64,000 bases of DNA from Phycisphaerales bacterium (GTDB lineage: Bacteria > Planctomycetota > Phycisphaerae > Phycisphaerales > SM1A02): NCBI GenBank assembly GCA_014238205.1, contig JABABM010000010.1, forward strand, positions 19,306 to 83,305, read 5' to 3'. Below the pieces are notes generated by a model that was not told where the DNA came from, searched no databases, and saw only the letters and a list, made by a program, of their open reading frames with translations. The translations under genes and the position numbers were made by a program. The first letter of the stretch is position 1; every line of letters starts with the position of its first letter. Below, one piece after another: positions 34,953 through 44,658 of the stretch.

Positions 34953-37900
34953 TCAGGGACAGTCGCCCCAGCCGGCGATGACTTCAAGCAGCTCATCGAC
35001 GCCGTAGGGATTGCCCCAGCCAGCAATGACATGCAGCAGGTCGTCGACGTTGACCATGGAGTCCCCGTCGTAGTCACCCGGGCAGGTTTCCGCATCGCCA
35101 CACTCGGTCACGCTGACTCTGATCGCATCGACACCCGCCTCGACGACCGAAGCGTCGTTGATGTCTTCAGCTGTGAATCGGAGACGGAAATCTTCAGACG
35201 GCGTTATGCCGCTGATCTCCGAAACGACGAAAGATACGTCGTACCAGTTGCCGTTTGCCTCCGGATCGCTGGATTCAATGACTTCGAGTGTTACCCAGGA
35301 CGAGCCCCCGTCATCAGATGCCTCGACGAGGAAGAAGTCATCCTGCGGCGCAGTCGTGCATCCGCCGCCGTTGTTGTACCAGCGACTGTAGGACACCACC
35401 GCTCCAGCCTTGGAGGCGTCGAGCATGGGTGACGTCAGGATGGCCTGACCGCCATCCACATCACTGTTGCAGGAGCCTGCCGAACTGTTGTCCGTCAGCC
35501 AGCTCTGGCCGGAACCGTCCGCATCCGCGGGGGGGTCGCAACGCTCGCAGTTGACGGGGATGCCCCGGTCCCACTGGCCGTCAGTGGCTCCACCAGAGAC
35601 AGACCAGCCCGTATCGGTCTCACAGTCATCCTCGTAGGTGACCACGATCTCGGAGTAGACACTCGCGGAGTTGGAGGAGGAGTTGTACACGGCTCCCTCT
35701 GAATCCTGAGCCGAGAACCAGTAGTCCACGGGAAGGCATTCAAGCGAGGGGAAGGAGGCGTCGTAGACGTTGTCAGAGACCTCGTACATGGTTCCCATGC
35801 TTTCAGTGCCATCCTGCACGTAGTGGAGTGCCCCAGTGCCAGGTTGTGGGACTACTTCACCGCTGCCGCCGATTTCAACACGGATGGTGGTGGAGCCGTC
35901 AGGATGCAGGACTTCCGGAAGACCTTCAGGGAAACCAAAGGACAAGGAGCCGCTTTCACAGGGCTCACCGGGGCCTTCAACGGACATGGTGCCGCTACCC
36001 GTGGCCCCATTCCATCCGCCAATTCGGATGAAGCAGGTCTGACCTTCGGTGACATCGACCGAGAGCAGGGAGGTGTAGCCTCCACAGCCGCTGTTGTCGC
36101 CATTGCATGCGATCTGGGTAAGACCGTCGCAGCTGCCCGTATACACGGCCAGGTCACTGTCGAAGTTGACCGAGTCGCACAGGCTCACGGTCATGGTGCC
36201 TGTGCCACAGGCTACCAGGCGGTACCAGACGTCAGGATCACACTCAGTCATGTAGGTTCCGGAGCACTGTGATTCATCCACGGGAACGCCGGATGACAGT
36301 GCGCCGATCGTGTTGACATCCCACGTGCCCCAGGTGATTTCGCGTGCAGTCACGCAATCATCATTGTCCAGTGGCTCTGGAATATCACCCATGTTGTGAA
36401 GCTCGAATGCCTGCTGGATCTGCTCGATATGCGGGGTTCCGTTTGACAGGTCGCCGTCATCATCGTCAAGCGTGAGGTAGTCGAGCAGGATCGTTCCATT
36501 GATGGAAGAGCCGCTGTGAAGCGGCATGGAATCAATGACAAGCTGGGCAGCAATGTCAAAGCCATCCGCCGGATAGGCAGCTTCCATGAGATCGACGAGG
36601 TCCCAGACCACGCCGGAAATCAACTGGCCGCAGGAGTGGATGGCACTTCCGCATGTGGAGCAGCCGGCAGCGTCATACTGACAGTTGTTGTCTGCATTGC
36701 GGATGCCGTTCACGCAGTCGTTCGTGTAGAAGCCGCGGGCAAGTTGGTTGTCGCCCGTGATGAGCACTCCCATGACGTCACCCATGCCTTCGCCGTAGGC
36801 ACCTTGCCCGGAGCCGGCGCAATCGACAAGGTGATGTCCGTACTCATGGTGGACGATGACCGAGAATGCCGTATTGGAGCAGCCGCCGGCCTCGTTGTAG
36901 AAGTTGATCGACGAGTAGTCGTAGAAGGCATTGCAGCTGCTGGAAAGGTTTACATTCACCGGGAATCCCTGCTGGGTTCCGATGATCGGGTAGCTTGGGC
37001 TGTAGTACAGGACGAAATCGCGAACGATGTTCGACTGCAGGTATGCATCGGATTGTGCCAGCGTGAACTCACTCGTGTTGGCGTTGTGGACTTCGCCGAC
37101 GCCGCCGTCGGAAATCAAGGTGCTGTAGGTTGCTTCAGAACCCTGGTCGTTGTTGACGGCGAACCATTGACCGGTAAATCCACTGGTGGCCTCGACCACG
37201 GCCCCTGAGTTGTCCAGGCTGAAGAAGCCATATTCATCAGCGTACGTGCTGGCGCCGTTGTTGCCGGACACGTAGGCATACGGCATGGCGTAATTGGAAT
37301 CTGATTCACAGATGTCAGCACCCGATCCATCGGTGCTCTGCGAGGTCACGGTGCCACTGACATCTCCAAGAATGCTGCTGGAGATCGCGTTGGCCGCTGT
37401 TGTTGCAGCCGTGTGTCCGCAGTTGACGATCCTGTCTTCCTCGTAGAGCACGTCGCCCGTTTCCGAGTCGACCAGAAGAAGCCAGCGGCTGTAGGTGTCG
37501 TTGATCTTGGATCCAGATTCGACCTCGACTCGCGCGGCAAGACGTGGTGAGATTGCTTCGTCTTCGCCGCCGGCGAAGATCATGTAAGCAGGATCGGAGG
37601 CAAGACGTGCTGGCTGCCCGAGGAAACGGGTGCCGGTGGCCACGGCCTTGCCCAGGTCGGGCGTTGCTCCACGATTGATTCCAGGACGGAACTCGCCAAG
37701 GGGCTTCAGATCGGACGTTGCCTGTACGACCGGATGCCCTGCAGTGTTCTTGACCAGGAGTGAAAGGCGGGAACCGAAGACCGGGATGCCATCCACGGAT
37801 TGGTGGAAAAACATATTCGTAAACTTGTAGGTGTCAGTTGCTCGGTCGTACATCAACGGCTGTTCCTCAAGTCCGCCTGCAAAGGGCTTGCCGGCCTCAA

Positions 37901-38204
37901 GTTCAACCGCATCAATGCCGAACATGCCAGCGTGCAGCTCGATGAAGTCGCCAGCGGCATCAGCGGGGCTGCTGCCATTGGCAAAGGCATGTCCCGCGAT
38001 CTTGTTGACGCGACCATCAGCGGTCTTGGCGACGATGATTCCCGGCTGCTGGGCCGTGAATTGGCTGAGAGCCAGCGCGGCAGAAGCAGAAGACTTCCTG
38101 GCAGGGGTTTTATCTTGAGCTGCGTGGATTGATCCAGCAAGAATGAATGCGGCAAGAGATGCTGCTGCGATAACTGGGCGATGTACGTAGTTGGGCGTAT
38201 TCAT
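34953..38204 (-). CDS. secreted zinc metalloprotease with dockerin-like C-terminus
   Basis: A 1083-residue secreted protein. A signal peptide (helix about 14-28, ending ...GSIHA-A) is followed by a propeptide-like region, then the catalytic zone with HEYGH at 453-457 and a downstream glutamate in GEGMGDVMG, a gluzincin arrangement resembling fungalysin/thermolysin-type peptidases. A PPC-like domain follows (about 637-750; QCSGTYM, DPDVWYRL, RIGGWNGATGSGT), then further beta domains. Residues 1041-1083 carry one EF-hand repeat (DYDGDSMVNVDDLLHVIAGWG) and a truncated second copy. ATG 38204 has GGAGAG upstream. Likely degrades external protein. Confidence 0.82.
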   Translation of the reverse strand: MNTPNYVHRPVIAAASLAAFILAGSIHAAQDKTPARKSSASAALALSQFTAQQPGIIVAKTADGRVNKIAGHAFANGSSPADAAGDFIELHAGMFGIDAVELEAGKPFAGGLEEQPLMYDRATDTYKFTNMFFHQSVDGIPVFGSRLSLLVKNTAGHPVVQATSDLKPLGEFRPGINRGATPDLGKAVATGTRFLGQPARLASDPAYMIFAGGEDEAISPRLAARVEVESGSKINDTYSRWLLLVDSETGDVLYEEDRIVNCGHTAATTAANAISSSILGDVSGTVTSQSTDGSGADICESDSNYAMPYAYVSGNNGASTYADEYGFFSLDNSGAVVEATSGFTGQWFAVNNDQGSEATYSTLISDGGVGEVHNANTSEFTLAQSDAYLQSNIVRDFVLYYSPSYPIIGTQQGFPVNVNLSSSCNAFYDYSSINFYNEAGGCSNTAFSVIVHHEYGHHLVDCAGSGQGAYGEGMGDVMGVLITGDNQLARGFYTNDCVNGIRNADNNCQYDAAGCSTCGSAIHSCGQLISGVVWDLVDLMEAAYPADGFDIAAQLVIDSMPLHSGSSINGTILLDYLTLDDDDGDLSNGTPHIEQIQQAFELHNMGDIPEPLDNDDCVTAREITWGTWDVNTIGALSSGVPVDESQCSGTYMTECDPDVWYRLVACGTGTMTVSLCDSVNFDSDLAVYTGSCDGLTQIACNGDNSGCGGYTSLLSVDVTEGQTCFIRIGGWNGATGSGTMSVEGPGEPCESGSLSFGFPEGLPEVLHPDGSTTIRVEIGGSGEVVPQPGTGALHYVQDGTESMGTMYEVSDNVYDASFPSLECLPVDYWFSAQDSEGAVYNSSSNSASVYSEIVVTYEDDCETDTGWSVSGGATDGQWDRGIPVNCERCDPPADADGSGQSWLTDNSSAGSCNSDVDGGQAILTSPMLDASKAGAVVSYSRWYNNGGGCTTAPQDDFFLVEASDDGGSSWVTLEVIESSDPEANGNWYDVSFVVSEISGITPSEDFRLRFTAEDINDASVVEAGVDAIRVSVTECGDAETCPGDYDGDSMVNVDDLLHVIAGWGNPYGVDELLEVIAGWGDCP

Positions 38205-38599
38205 TGGTACGAGTTCTCTCCACTCACAGGTCAATGATGTCAGGGCGTTGCACCCTTGAACCACTGCTGGTGTTCAACGGTCTCGGTCCGCAAATGGTCT
38301 ACAAACCACCGCCTGGACCAAGAACGCCCCCCCGGGCACTCTCCGCTCTCTCAAGTCAACAAAGTCTACAGCTCAGAAGGCGTATTCCAACTCCATATCC
38401 AGCATATATGCTCCGTAAATGTGCCTTTGAGCAGAAGTTGGGAGCGTCAGTCGAAATTGCCTTGCGGCTTTCGCAGGCACGGAGAGCGCTGATAGTCCTT
38501 GATGAACCCGATATCCGGGTTTCTGGGCAAATCCCGGTACCATGCCCTGTCGTGACAGTCGAAACAAATACTCCGGAAGAAGAGGGAAGGAAAGGCCGC
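38205..38599. other. 395-bp intergenic region, divergent promoters expected
   Basis: It separates the metalloprotease gene from the FHA-GAF-PP2C gene, which diverge. Both should be driven from here, but I could not place a convincing -35/-10 pair for either. The open frame crossing it on the plus strand is Pro/Arg/Leu-rich and shows no conserved segment. No hairpin or repeat stands out. Confidence 0.5.
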
Positions 38600-40213
38600 A
38601 TGCACGGCCTCCGTTTCTACGTCATTGCAGGCCCGGAACTGCCTGTCATAGAGATCGGAACGTCAGGGGGAGTCATTGGTCGATCCGGCGATTGTGACAT
38701 TCGCCTTCCTGCAGCAACGGTATCGAGGCGACATGCCAGCATCGAGTATGCAGCTGGCCAGTGGACGATCAAGGACCTCGGGGGAACCAATGGAACATTC
38801 CTCAATGATGTGCGACTTGAATCGAACGCCATCTCGATCCTCGTTGAGGGGGACAGACTTCAGATCGGTCCATGGATGCTCCAGGTGGGGACGATGGAGG
38901 CGACAACCGTGTCCCTTCCTACGGCCCCGGATGAAGAGGAAGTTGAGGACAGGGTCAAGAGGATCGACCCATCGGATGTCGCCGCGCTGGCGAGACATCG
39001 CCTGTCCCTGTTCATCGAATGCGCCGGCTTGATCCACCAGGCTACGAACGAAGCTGAACAGGCTGAGGCCATTGTTGCATCAGCACTTGAAGGCACGGGA
39101 TTTGGACGAGGGGCGCTCCTTCGTTCAAGAGGGGAAGGCGACCAGGTTGAGGTTCTTCACTACAAGGTTGCCGGGAACTCGGAAGGAACATTCGACACGT
39201 TCAGTCGTTCCTTGATCCGAGCGGCTTCGGAAGGCGACATGGTGAGCTTGCTCAGCGATGCCCAGCCTGATTATGGCCAGAGTATTGCTGATTTGAACAT
39301 CCACTCCGCCCTGTGCTGCCCAATCGAGGTTGATGAATCGATCGCCTCCATTCTCTATCTCGACGCCCGAGGAGGAGAGGCGACCGTGCAGGCAGACGCA
39401 ACAGGTTTCTGCCAGGCACTTGTTCGAATAGCCGGCCTTTCCATCGGCAACCTTCGACGTCGTGAACTGGTTGAACGTCAGCAGCGACTCGAAGGAGATC
39501 TCGCCGCCGCTCGAGAGGCACAGCAATTCATCGTCCCGCTCATGGGGGGCCGGATCGGCGACTTCGACTATGCCGTCCTGTTTCGCCCTGGACGATTCGC
39601 CTCCGGCGATCTCTTTGATGTCATTGAACTTGATGATGGGCGTGTCGTCATCTGCCTCGGTGATGTCAGCGGAAAGGGAATCGGGGCGGCTATCCTCATG
39701 GCCGCATCCCAGTCCTTTCTTCATAGTGCCATCCTGAACCACAAGGATCCCGGCCTCGCCGTATCGGCGCTGAATGACTATGTATCAAAGCGATCCGCAA
39801 CGAACAGGTTCATTTCTCTCTGGGTCGGGGTCTTCGATCCGTCCTCGGGGGAGGTGATCTACGTGGACGCGGGCCATGGTCACTGGGTCCACGCTCGAAT
39901 TGACGGAACATGTCATTCCCCGGAACGTGCGGATCACCAGCCCGTGGGGATCATGGGTGGAACCGAGTTTACGACAAGCACCTTGTCGTATTCACGTGGG
40001 GACAGGATCCTCATCATGACGGACGGGGTCGTGGAACAGCCCGACCAGGAGGGGGAGCAGTTCGGCATGGAGCGAGTTCATGAACTGCTTTCAAAGACAA
40101 AGATGCCCGCAGACGATGTCCAGCAGCTTGTCGACTCCGTCTACGGCTTTGCAAGCACGGATGAACTGGCTGATGACACGACGATTGCATCAATAGGCCT
40201 ACCCATGGAATAG
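38600..40213 (+). CDS. FHA-GAF-PP2C (SpoIIE/RsbU-type) protein phosphatase
   Basis: A 537-residue cytoplasmic signalling protein. Domain order is FHA (about 20-95; IGRSGDCDIRLP...VSRRHASIE...GGTNGTFLND), which binds phosphothreonine; a GAF-like sensor (about 135-275; ends ILYLDARGG); a short coiled coil (QQRLEGDLAAAREAQQF); and a SpoIIE-type PP2C phosphatase (about 310-535) with SGDLFDVIELDDGRVVICLGDVSGKGIGAA and DAGHGH. Such proteins dephosphorylate anti-anti-sigma factors; no STAS or anti-sigma gene is near. ATG 38600 is chosen because GGAAAGG lies just upstream and the FHA domain starts soon after. Confidence 0.85.
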   Translation: MHGLRFYVIAGPELPVIEIGTSGGVIGRSGDCDIRLPAATVSRRHASIEYAAGQWTIKDLGGTNGTFLNDVRLESNAISILVEGDRLQIGPWMLQVGTMEATTVSLPTAPDEEEVEDRVKRIDPSDVAALARHRLSLFIECAGLIHQATNEAEQAEAIVASALEGTGFGRGALLRSRGEGDQVEVLHYKVAGNSEGTFDTFSRSLIRAASEGDMVSLLSDAQPDYGQSIADLNIHSALCCPIEVDESIASILYLDARGGEATVQADATGFCQALVRIAGLSIGNLRRRELVERQQRLEGDLAAAREAQQFIVPLMGGRIGDFDYAVLFRPGRFASGDLFDVIELDDGRVVICLGDVSGKGIGAAILMAASQSFLHSAILNHKDPGLAVSALNDYVSKRSATNRFISLWVGVFDPSSGEVIYVDAGHGHWVHARIDGTCHSPERADHQPVGIMGGTEFTTSTLSYSRGDRILIMTDGVVEQPDQEGEQFGMERVHELLSKTKMPADDVQQLVDSVYGFASTDELADDTTIASIGLPME

Positions 40214-40271
40214 CCCGGCATGGTGTGTGAGCACGATGTAGAGTGCGTCCCAGACTCGGAGAGAGTTGAGC

Positions 40272-41051
40272 ATGCGAATATTCCATTTCTACCAGTCATT
40301 GATCGGCAAGAAGGTGATTGTCGCCATAACCGGCGCAATCATGGTTGGCTTCCTTCTCCTGCATGTCTACGGGAACTTCCATGTCTACTTCGGCGCCCAG
40401 AAGATCAACGAGTACTCCGAGTGGCTCCGTACATTCGGGACACACCTCTTCGGGAAGGGTGGCCTCCTCTGGATCATCAGGATCATCGTCGGCGGAGCAC
40501 TCATCCTGCATGTGATCACCGTGGCCCAGTTGATCGCTCACAACAAGGCGGCAAGGCCCGTTAAATATCGTGTCATCAGTCGCCGGCGACGCATCATCGT
40601 CGGCTCAACCATGGCCATTTCCGGACTCTGCCTGCTGGCCTTCCTGGTCTTTCACATCCTCCAGTTCACCACCGGCACGATCCGCCCGACACCGTTCCAC
40701 GAAGTAGACGGCGTTGGAATCGTCTACATCAATCTCTATGAGGCATTCCAGGTCACCTGGATCGCATGGCTCTACATCGGGGCCGTTGCGTTGCTGGGAG
40801 TCCATCTCTACCACGGGGCATGGAGCTTCTTCCAGACGATCGGGTGGAACAATCCCGACCGAAACACGACATGGCGTCGCCTGGCCACGGCAATCGCCGT
40901 CGGCTTGTTCCTCGGCTTTGCCTCAGTACCATTCCTCTTCTGGGTCGGCGTCATGCCCGAGCCTCACGTCGGACAGATTGTCGAATCGGCTGAACTGGGC
41001 TCAACGGCAGTCGGCGGAATGCCCCTGGAAGGAGGCGAGCCTTGGAACTGA
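40272..41051 (+). CDS. sdhC: succinate dehydrogenase/fumarate reductase cytochrome b subunit
   Basis: Membrane anchor of a type B Complex II, a 259-residue protein with five membrane helices and two haem b groups, passing electrons between the iron-sulfur subunit and quinone. It begins [21 protein letters not shown] and has histidines in the helices expected as haem ligands ([37 protein letters not shown]). ATG 40272 has GGAGAG 7-8 nt upstream. The next gene starts within its 3' end, so sdhC, sdhA and sdhB form one operon. Confidence 0.9.
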   Translation: MRIFHFYQSLIGKKVIVAITGAIMVGFLLLHVYGNFHVYFGAQKINEYSEWLRTFGTHLFGKGGLLWIIRIIVGGALILHVITVAQLIAHNKAARPVKYRVISRRRRIIVGSTMAISGLCLLAFLVFHILQFTTGTIRPTPFHEVDGVGIVYINLYEAFQVTWIAWLYIGAVALLGVHLYHGAWSFFQTIGWNNPDRNTTWRRLATAIAVGLFLGFASVPFLFWVGVMPEPHVGQIVESAELGSTAVGGMPLEGGEPWN

Positions 41052-42958
41052 ATGCACGCATTCCAGAGGGGTACGTCGAGGAGAAGTGGGAGAACCATCT
41101 CGAGCACATCAACCTCGTTGGCCCCAACAACAGGCCCAAGTACGACATCATCGTCGTAGGCTCTGGCCTGGCTGGAGCATCAGCTGCTTCTTCGCTGGCT
41201 GCACAGGGGTACAACGTTCACTGCTTCTGCTTTCAGGACTCCCCGCGGCGTGCCCACAGCATCGCTGCCCAGGGCGGCATCAATGCAGCCAAGAACTACA
41301 GGGATGATGGCGACACGATCTATCGACTCTTCTATGACACGCAGAAGGGGGGAGACTTCAGATCTCGTGAGGCCAATGTCTATCGACTGGCCCAGTTGAG
41401 CAGGAACATCATCGACCAGGCGACTGCACAGGGAGTGCCGTTCGCGCGCGAATATGGAGGGCTGCTTGCCAATCGTTCATTTGGAGGGGTCCTCGTTTCC
41501 CGTACGTTCTACTGCCGCGGGCAGACTGGGCAGCAGCTTCTGCTGGGCGCCTACCAGACCATGCAGCAGCAGATCATGACGGGGCGTCTGACTATGCATA
41601 CCCGTTGTGAAATGCAGGACGTTGTCGTTGTAGACGGGCGAGCGAGGGGCATTGTTGTACGGGACCTGGTGACCGGTGAAATCCGATCCCATGCGGCCGA
41701 CGCAGTCGTTCTCGCTTCGGGTGGATATGGAAACGTGTACTTCAAGTCAACCAATGCCATCAACTGCAACGCAACTGCAGCATGGAGGGCGCATCGGCGT
41801 GGTGCTGGCTTTGCAAACCCCTGCTACGTACAGATTCATCCGACATGCATACCCGTATCAGGGAACTTCCAGTGCAAGCTCACCCTCATGAGCGAGTCGC
41901 TTCGCAATGACGGGAGAGTCTGGGTGCCACGCAAGAAGAACGATGGGCGCAAGCCCCAGGACATACCTGAGGAAGACCGAAACTATTACCTCGAGGATCG
42001 ATATCCGTCGTATGGAAATCTCGTGCCTCGTGACGTTGCTTCACGTAATGCGAAAATCGTCTGCGACGACGGGTATGGAGTTCTTGGCGAAGGCAGCAGG
42101 GCCGTCTACCTTGATTTCAAGGATGCCATAGACCGCGAAGGCCGCAAGGTCATTTCAGAGCGATACGGCAACCTGTTCCAGATGTACGACGATATCACTG
42201 GAGAGTCACCTTACGACACCCCATTCAGGATCTACCCTGCGGTGCACTACGTCATGGGAGGGTTGTGGGTCGACTACAACCTGATGACGAACATCCCGGG
42301 CCTCTACGCAGTCGGGGAAGCCAACTTCTCAGATCATGGTGCAAACCGACTCGGCGCCAGCTCGATGATGCAGTGCCTGGCCGACGGGTATTTCATTCTT
42401 CCGCAGACGATCGGCGACTACCTGCACGATATCTACCAGGACAAGGTTTCCACGGACCACCCGGCATTCAGCGAAGCAGAGGAGGATTGCCGCCATCGAA
42501 TCGAATGCCTGATGGGCATTGGCGGCACTCGTACTCCGCTTGCCTTCCACAAGGAGCTGGGCGATGTCGTCTGGGAACACTGCGGAATGGCGAGAACAGC
42601 CAAGGGGCTTCGAGAAGCACAGAAGCAGATCAAGCGAATCAGGAAGGAGTTCTGGGAAGATCTCCATGTTCCTGGTGCGTCCGATGGCGTGAACCAGGCA
42701 CTTGAACGGGCCGGGCGTGTTGCGGATTTCATCGACCTTGCCGACTTGATGTGTCAGGACGCGCTTGACCGTGATGAATCATGCGGTTGCCACCTGAGAG
42801 AAGAGCATCAGACCAAGGACGGCGAAGTCATTCGAAATGACGGAAAATTTTCGAATGTATCCGTCTGGGAGTTCAAGGGAGACGGCAAGCGGCACAAGAA
42901 GCACCGCGAGAAACTTGAGTTTGAACTTCTGGAACCAATGAAGCGGAGTTACAAGTGA
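41042..42958 (+). CDS. sdhA: succinate dehydrogenase/fumarate reductase flavoprotein subunit (first copy)
   Basis: Oxidises succinate to fumarate, or the reverse, on covalently bound FAD at the cytoplasmic face. The 638 residues have [19 protein letters not shown] (FAD fold), the flavinylated histidine in [24 protein letters not shown] and the C-terminal [13 protein letters not shown]. It belongs to the long, type B group that pairs with a single cytochrome b. The start is TTG 41042: GGAGG (41032-41036) stands 5 nt upstream and no better in-frame ATG exists. It overlaps sdhC by 10 nt and sdhB by 4 nt. Confidence 0.92.
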   Translation: MELNARIPEGYVEEKWENHLEHINLVGPNNRPKYDIIVVGSGLAGASAASSLAAQGYNVHCFCFQDSPRRAHSIAAQGGINAAKNYRDDGDTIYRLFYDTQKGGDFRSREANVYRLAQLSRNIIDQATAQGVPFAREYGGLLANRSFGGVLVSRTFYCRGQTGQQLLLGAYQTMQQQIMTGRLTMHTRCEMQDVVVVDGRARGIVVRDLVTGEIRSHAADAVVLASGGYGNVYFKSTNAINCNATAAWRAHRRGAGFANPCYVQIHPTCIPVSGNFQCKLTLMSESLRNDGRVWVPRKKNDGRKPQDIPEEDRNYYLEDRYPSYGNLVPRDVASRNAKIVCDDGYGVLGEGSRAVYLDFKDAIDREGRKVISERYGNLFQMYDDITGESPYDTPFRIYPAVHYVMGGLWVDYNLMTNIPGLYAVGEANFSDHGANRLGASSMMQCLADGYFILPQTIGDYLHDIYQDKVSTDHPAFSEAEEDCRHRIECLMGIGGTRTPLAFHKELGDVVWEHCGMARTAKGLREAQKQIKRIRKEFWEDLHVPGASDGVNQALERAGRVADFIDLADLMCQDALDRDESCGCHLREEHQTKDGEVIRNDGKFSNVSVWEFKGDGKRHKKHREKLEFELLEPMKRSYK

Positions 42959-43734
42959 TAAGCCTCACACTTCATGTCTGGCGGCAGAAGGACTCGGCCT
43001 CTCATGGCGGGTTCATGGCCTATCGATTGGCAGGTGTTGACGAGTCCATGTCCTTTCTCGAGATGATGGATCTGCTCAATGAGCAGATCACTGAAAGCGG
43101 GGGAGAGCCGATCGCCTTCGACAGCGACTGCAGGGAAGGGATCTGCGGCTCCTGCTCGATGGTGATCAACGGAAGAGCCCACGGCCCGGGACATTTCTGC
43201 ACAACCTGCGAAGTGCGCATGCGGGAGTTCCGGGATGGCGACGAGATCTGGATCGAACCCTTCAGGTCGGTCGCATTTCCTCCAATCAAGGACCTGATGG
43301 TCGATCGATCCGCCTTCGACCGTGTCATCCAGGCAGGCGGGTATGTAACGGTCCACTCAGGGCCGAAGCCTGATCCAAACACCATCCCGATCTCCCATGA
43401 AATTTCCGAACTGGCCATGGATGCGGCCGAGTGCATCGGCTGCGGGGCATGTGTAGCAGCATGTCCAAATGGTTCAGCCATGCTCTTCACTTCAGCGAAG
43501 ATCAATCACCTGAATATTCTTCCCCAGGGCCAGCCAGAAGCAAAAGCCAGAGTCCTTGGCATGGTCGAGCAGATGGACAGCGAGGGGTTCGGCTCCTGCA
43601 CCAACCACGCCGAATGCCAGGATGCATGTCCGAAGGGGATTTCAATACAGTTCATCAGCGAGATGAACAGGCAGTACAGGGACTCCTCGCTCCGCAAGCC
43701 GAAGAAGGTTCGAGGCCAGCTGGAATCCCAGTAG
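42955..43734 (+). CDS. sdhB: succinate dehydrogenase/fumarate reductase iron-sulfur subunit (first copy)
   Basis: Relays electrons from FAD to the membrane haems through three iron-sulfur clusters. The 259 residues show the plant-type ferredoxin motif CREGICGSC with the later cysteines (CTTC), then [12 protein letters not shown] and [12 protein letters not shown] for the other two clusters. GTG 42955 overlaps the sdhA stop (GTGA). It closes the first Complex II operon; 83 nt separate it from the second. Confidence 0.93.
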   Translation: MISLTLHVWRQKDSASHGGFMAYRLAGVDESMSFLEMMDLLNEQITESGGEPIAFDSDCREGICGSCSMVINGRAHGPGHFCTTCEVRMREFRDGDEIWIEPFRSVAFPPIKDLMVDRSAFDRVIQAGGYVTVHSGPKPDPNTIPISHEISELAMDAAECIGCGACVAACPNGSAMLFTSAKINHLNILPQGQPEAKARVLGMVEQMDSEGFGSCTNHAECQDACPKGISIQFISEMNRQYRDSSLRKPKKVRGQLESQ

Positions 43735-43817
43735 CCACTGGACCACCGCCTTCCAGATGAGTGCTAAACTGCTCAACTTCAATGGGGCGAGGTGCCCCGT
43801 TTGAGACGGAGTGATCC

Positions 43818-44657
43818 ATGAGTCGGTCGGACATCACGCTGCCGCAGCAACGCCGATTCGGCCAGACGTCTCGTACGGACAGATGGTGGCTGGTCCCACT
43901 GCTTGTCCTCCTTGGACTCGGCTCCTTTGTCGTCTATTCAACCTGGGCAGCCTTCCAGGGGCAGAACTACTTCTATCACGGTGAGGCTGGTGCCCACTAC
44001 CTCTCGCCCTTCTACTCACCCCTGCTGTATGGGATGCAGTCGGAACACCCTTGGCTGGGCGTCATCGAGCAGGGTGGATATCCGGCTTGGTGGCCTGCAT
44101 GGCTCCCATTTTCTGCGGCATTCCTCATCCTGTGGGCTCCAGGTGGATTCCGGTTCACGTGCTACTACTACCGGGGGGCCTATTACAAGTCCTTCTGGGC
44201 GGACCCGATGACCTGCGCAGTGGGTGAACCCAGGTCCTGCTACAGGGGAGAACATTCCCTTCCACTGATCCTGCAGAATGTCCATCGCTACTTCCTCTAC
44301 CTGGCCCTCATCTTCATTCTCATTCTTGCGTGGGATGCATGGCAGGCGATGTGGTTCTCCACGGGAACCAACGGCGATGCGGAATGGGGCGTTGGAGTAG
44401 GGACGCTCGTTCTGATCATGAATGTCATCCTGCTTGGTGGGTATACCTTCGGCTGTCATTCACTCCGACACATCGTCGGCGGCCGCCTGGACATCTTGTC
44501 AAAACATCCCGTGCGGAAGAAGTCGTGGGAGTGCGTGACCTGTCTCAACAAGCGTCACATGCTCTGGGCGTGGATGAGCCTGTTCTGGGTCGGCTTCACG
44601 GACTTCTACATCCGAATGTGTTCCGCCGGGTACTGGACCGACTGGAGGATCTTCTGA
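43818..44657 (+). CDS. membrane anchor subunit of a second (Sdh1-like) Complex II
   Basis: A 279-residue membrane protein with about five helices. It is unlike the sdhC at 40272. Position before a second sdhA/sdhB pair and segments such as YLSPFYSPLLYG, YYYRGAYYKSFW and YTFGCHSLRHIVGG resemble the anchor of actinobacterial/deltaproteobacterial Sdh1 complexes. The family link is from memory and is an inference. It would bind quinone and possibly haem. GGAG lies about 8 nt upstream of ATG 43818. The next ATG follows its stop by 1 nt. Confidence 0.75.
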   Translation: MSRSDITLPQQRRFGQTSRTDRWWLVPLLVLLGLGSFVVYSTWAAFQGQNYFYHGEAGAHYLSPFYSPLLYGMQSEHPWLGVIEQGGYPAWWPAWLPFSAAFLILWAPGGFRFTCYYYRGAYYKSFWADPMTCAVGEPRSCYRGEHSLPLILQNVHRYFLYLALIFILILAWDAWQAMWFSTGTNGDAEWGVGVGTLVLIMNVILLGGYTFGCHSLRHIVGGRLDILSKHPVRKKSWECVTCLNKRHMLWAWMSLFWVGFTDFYIRMCSAGYWTDWRIF

Positions 44658-44658
44658 A

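Noticed and set aside
38204..38599. 132-residue N-terminal extension of the FHA-GAF-PP2C frame
   Set aside because: Composition is Pro/Arg/Leu-rich with no conserved segment, it begins at the divergent protease start, and a Shine-Dalgarno precedes ATG 38600.
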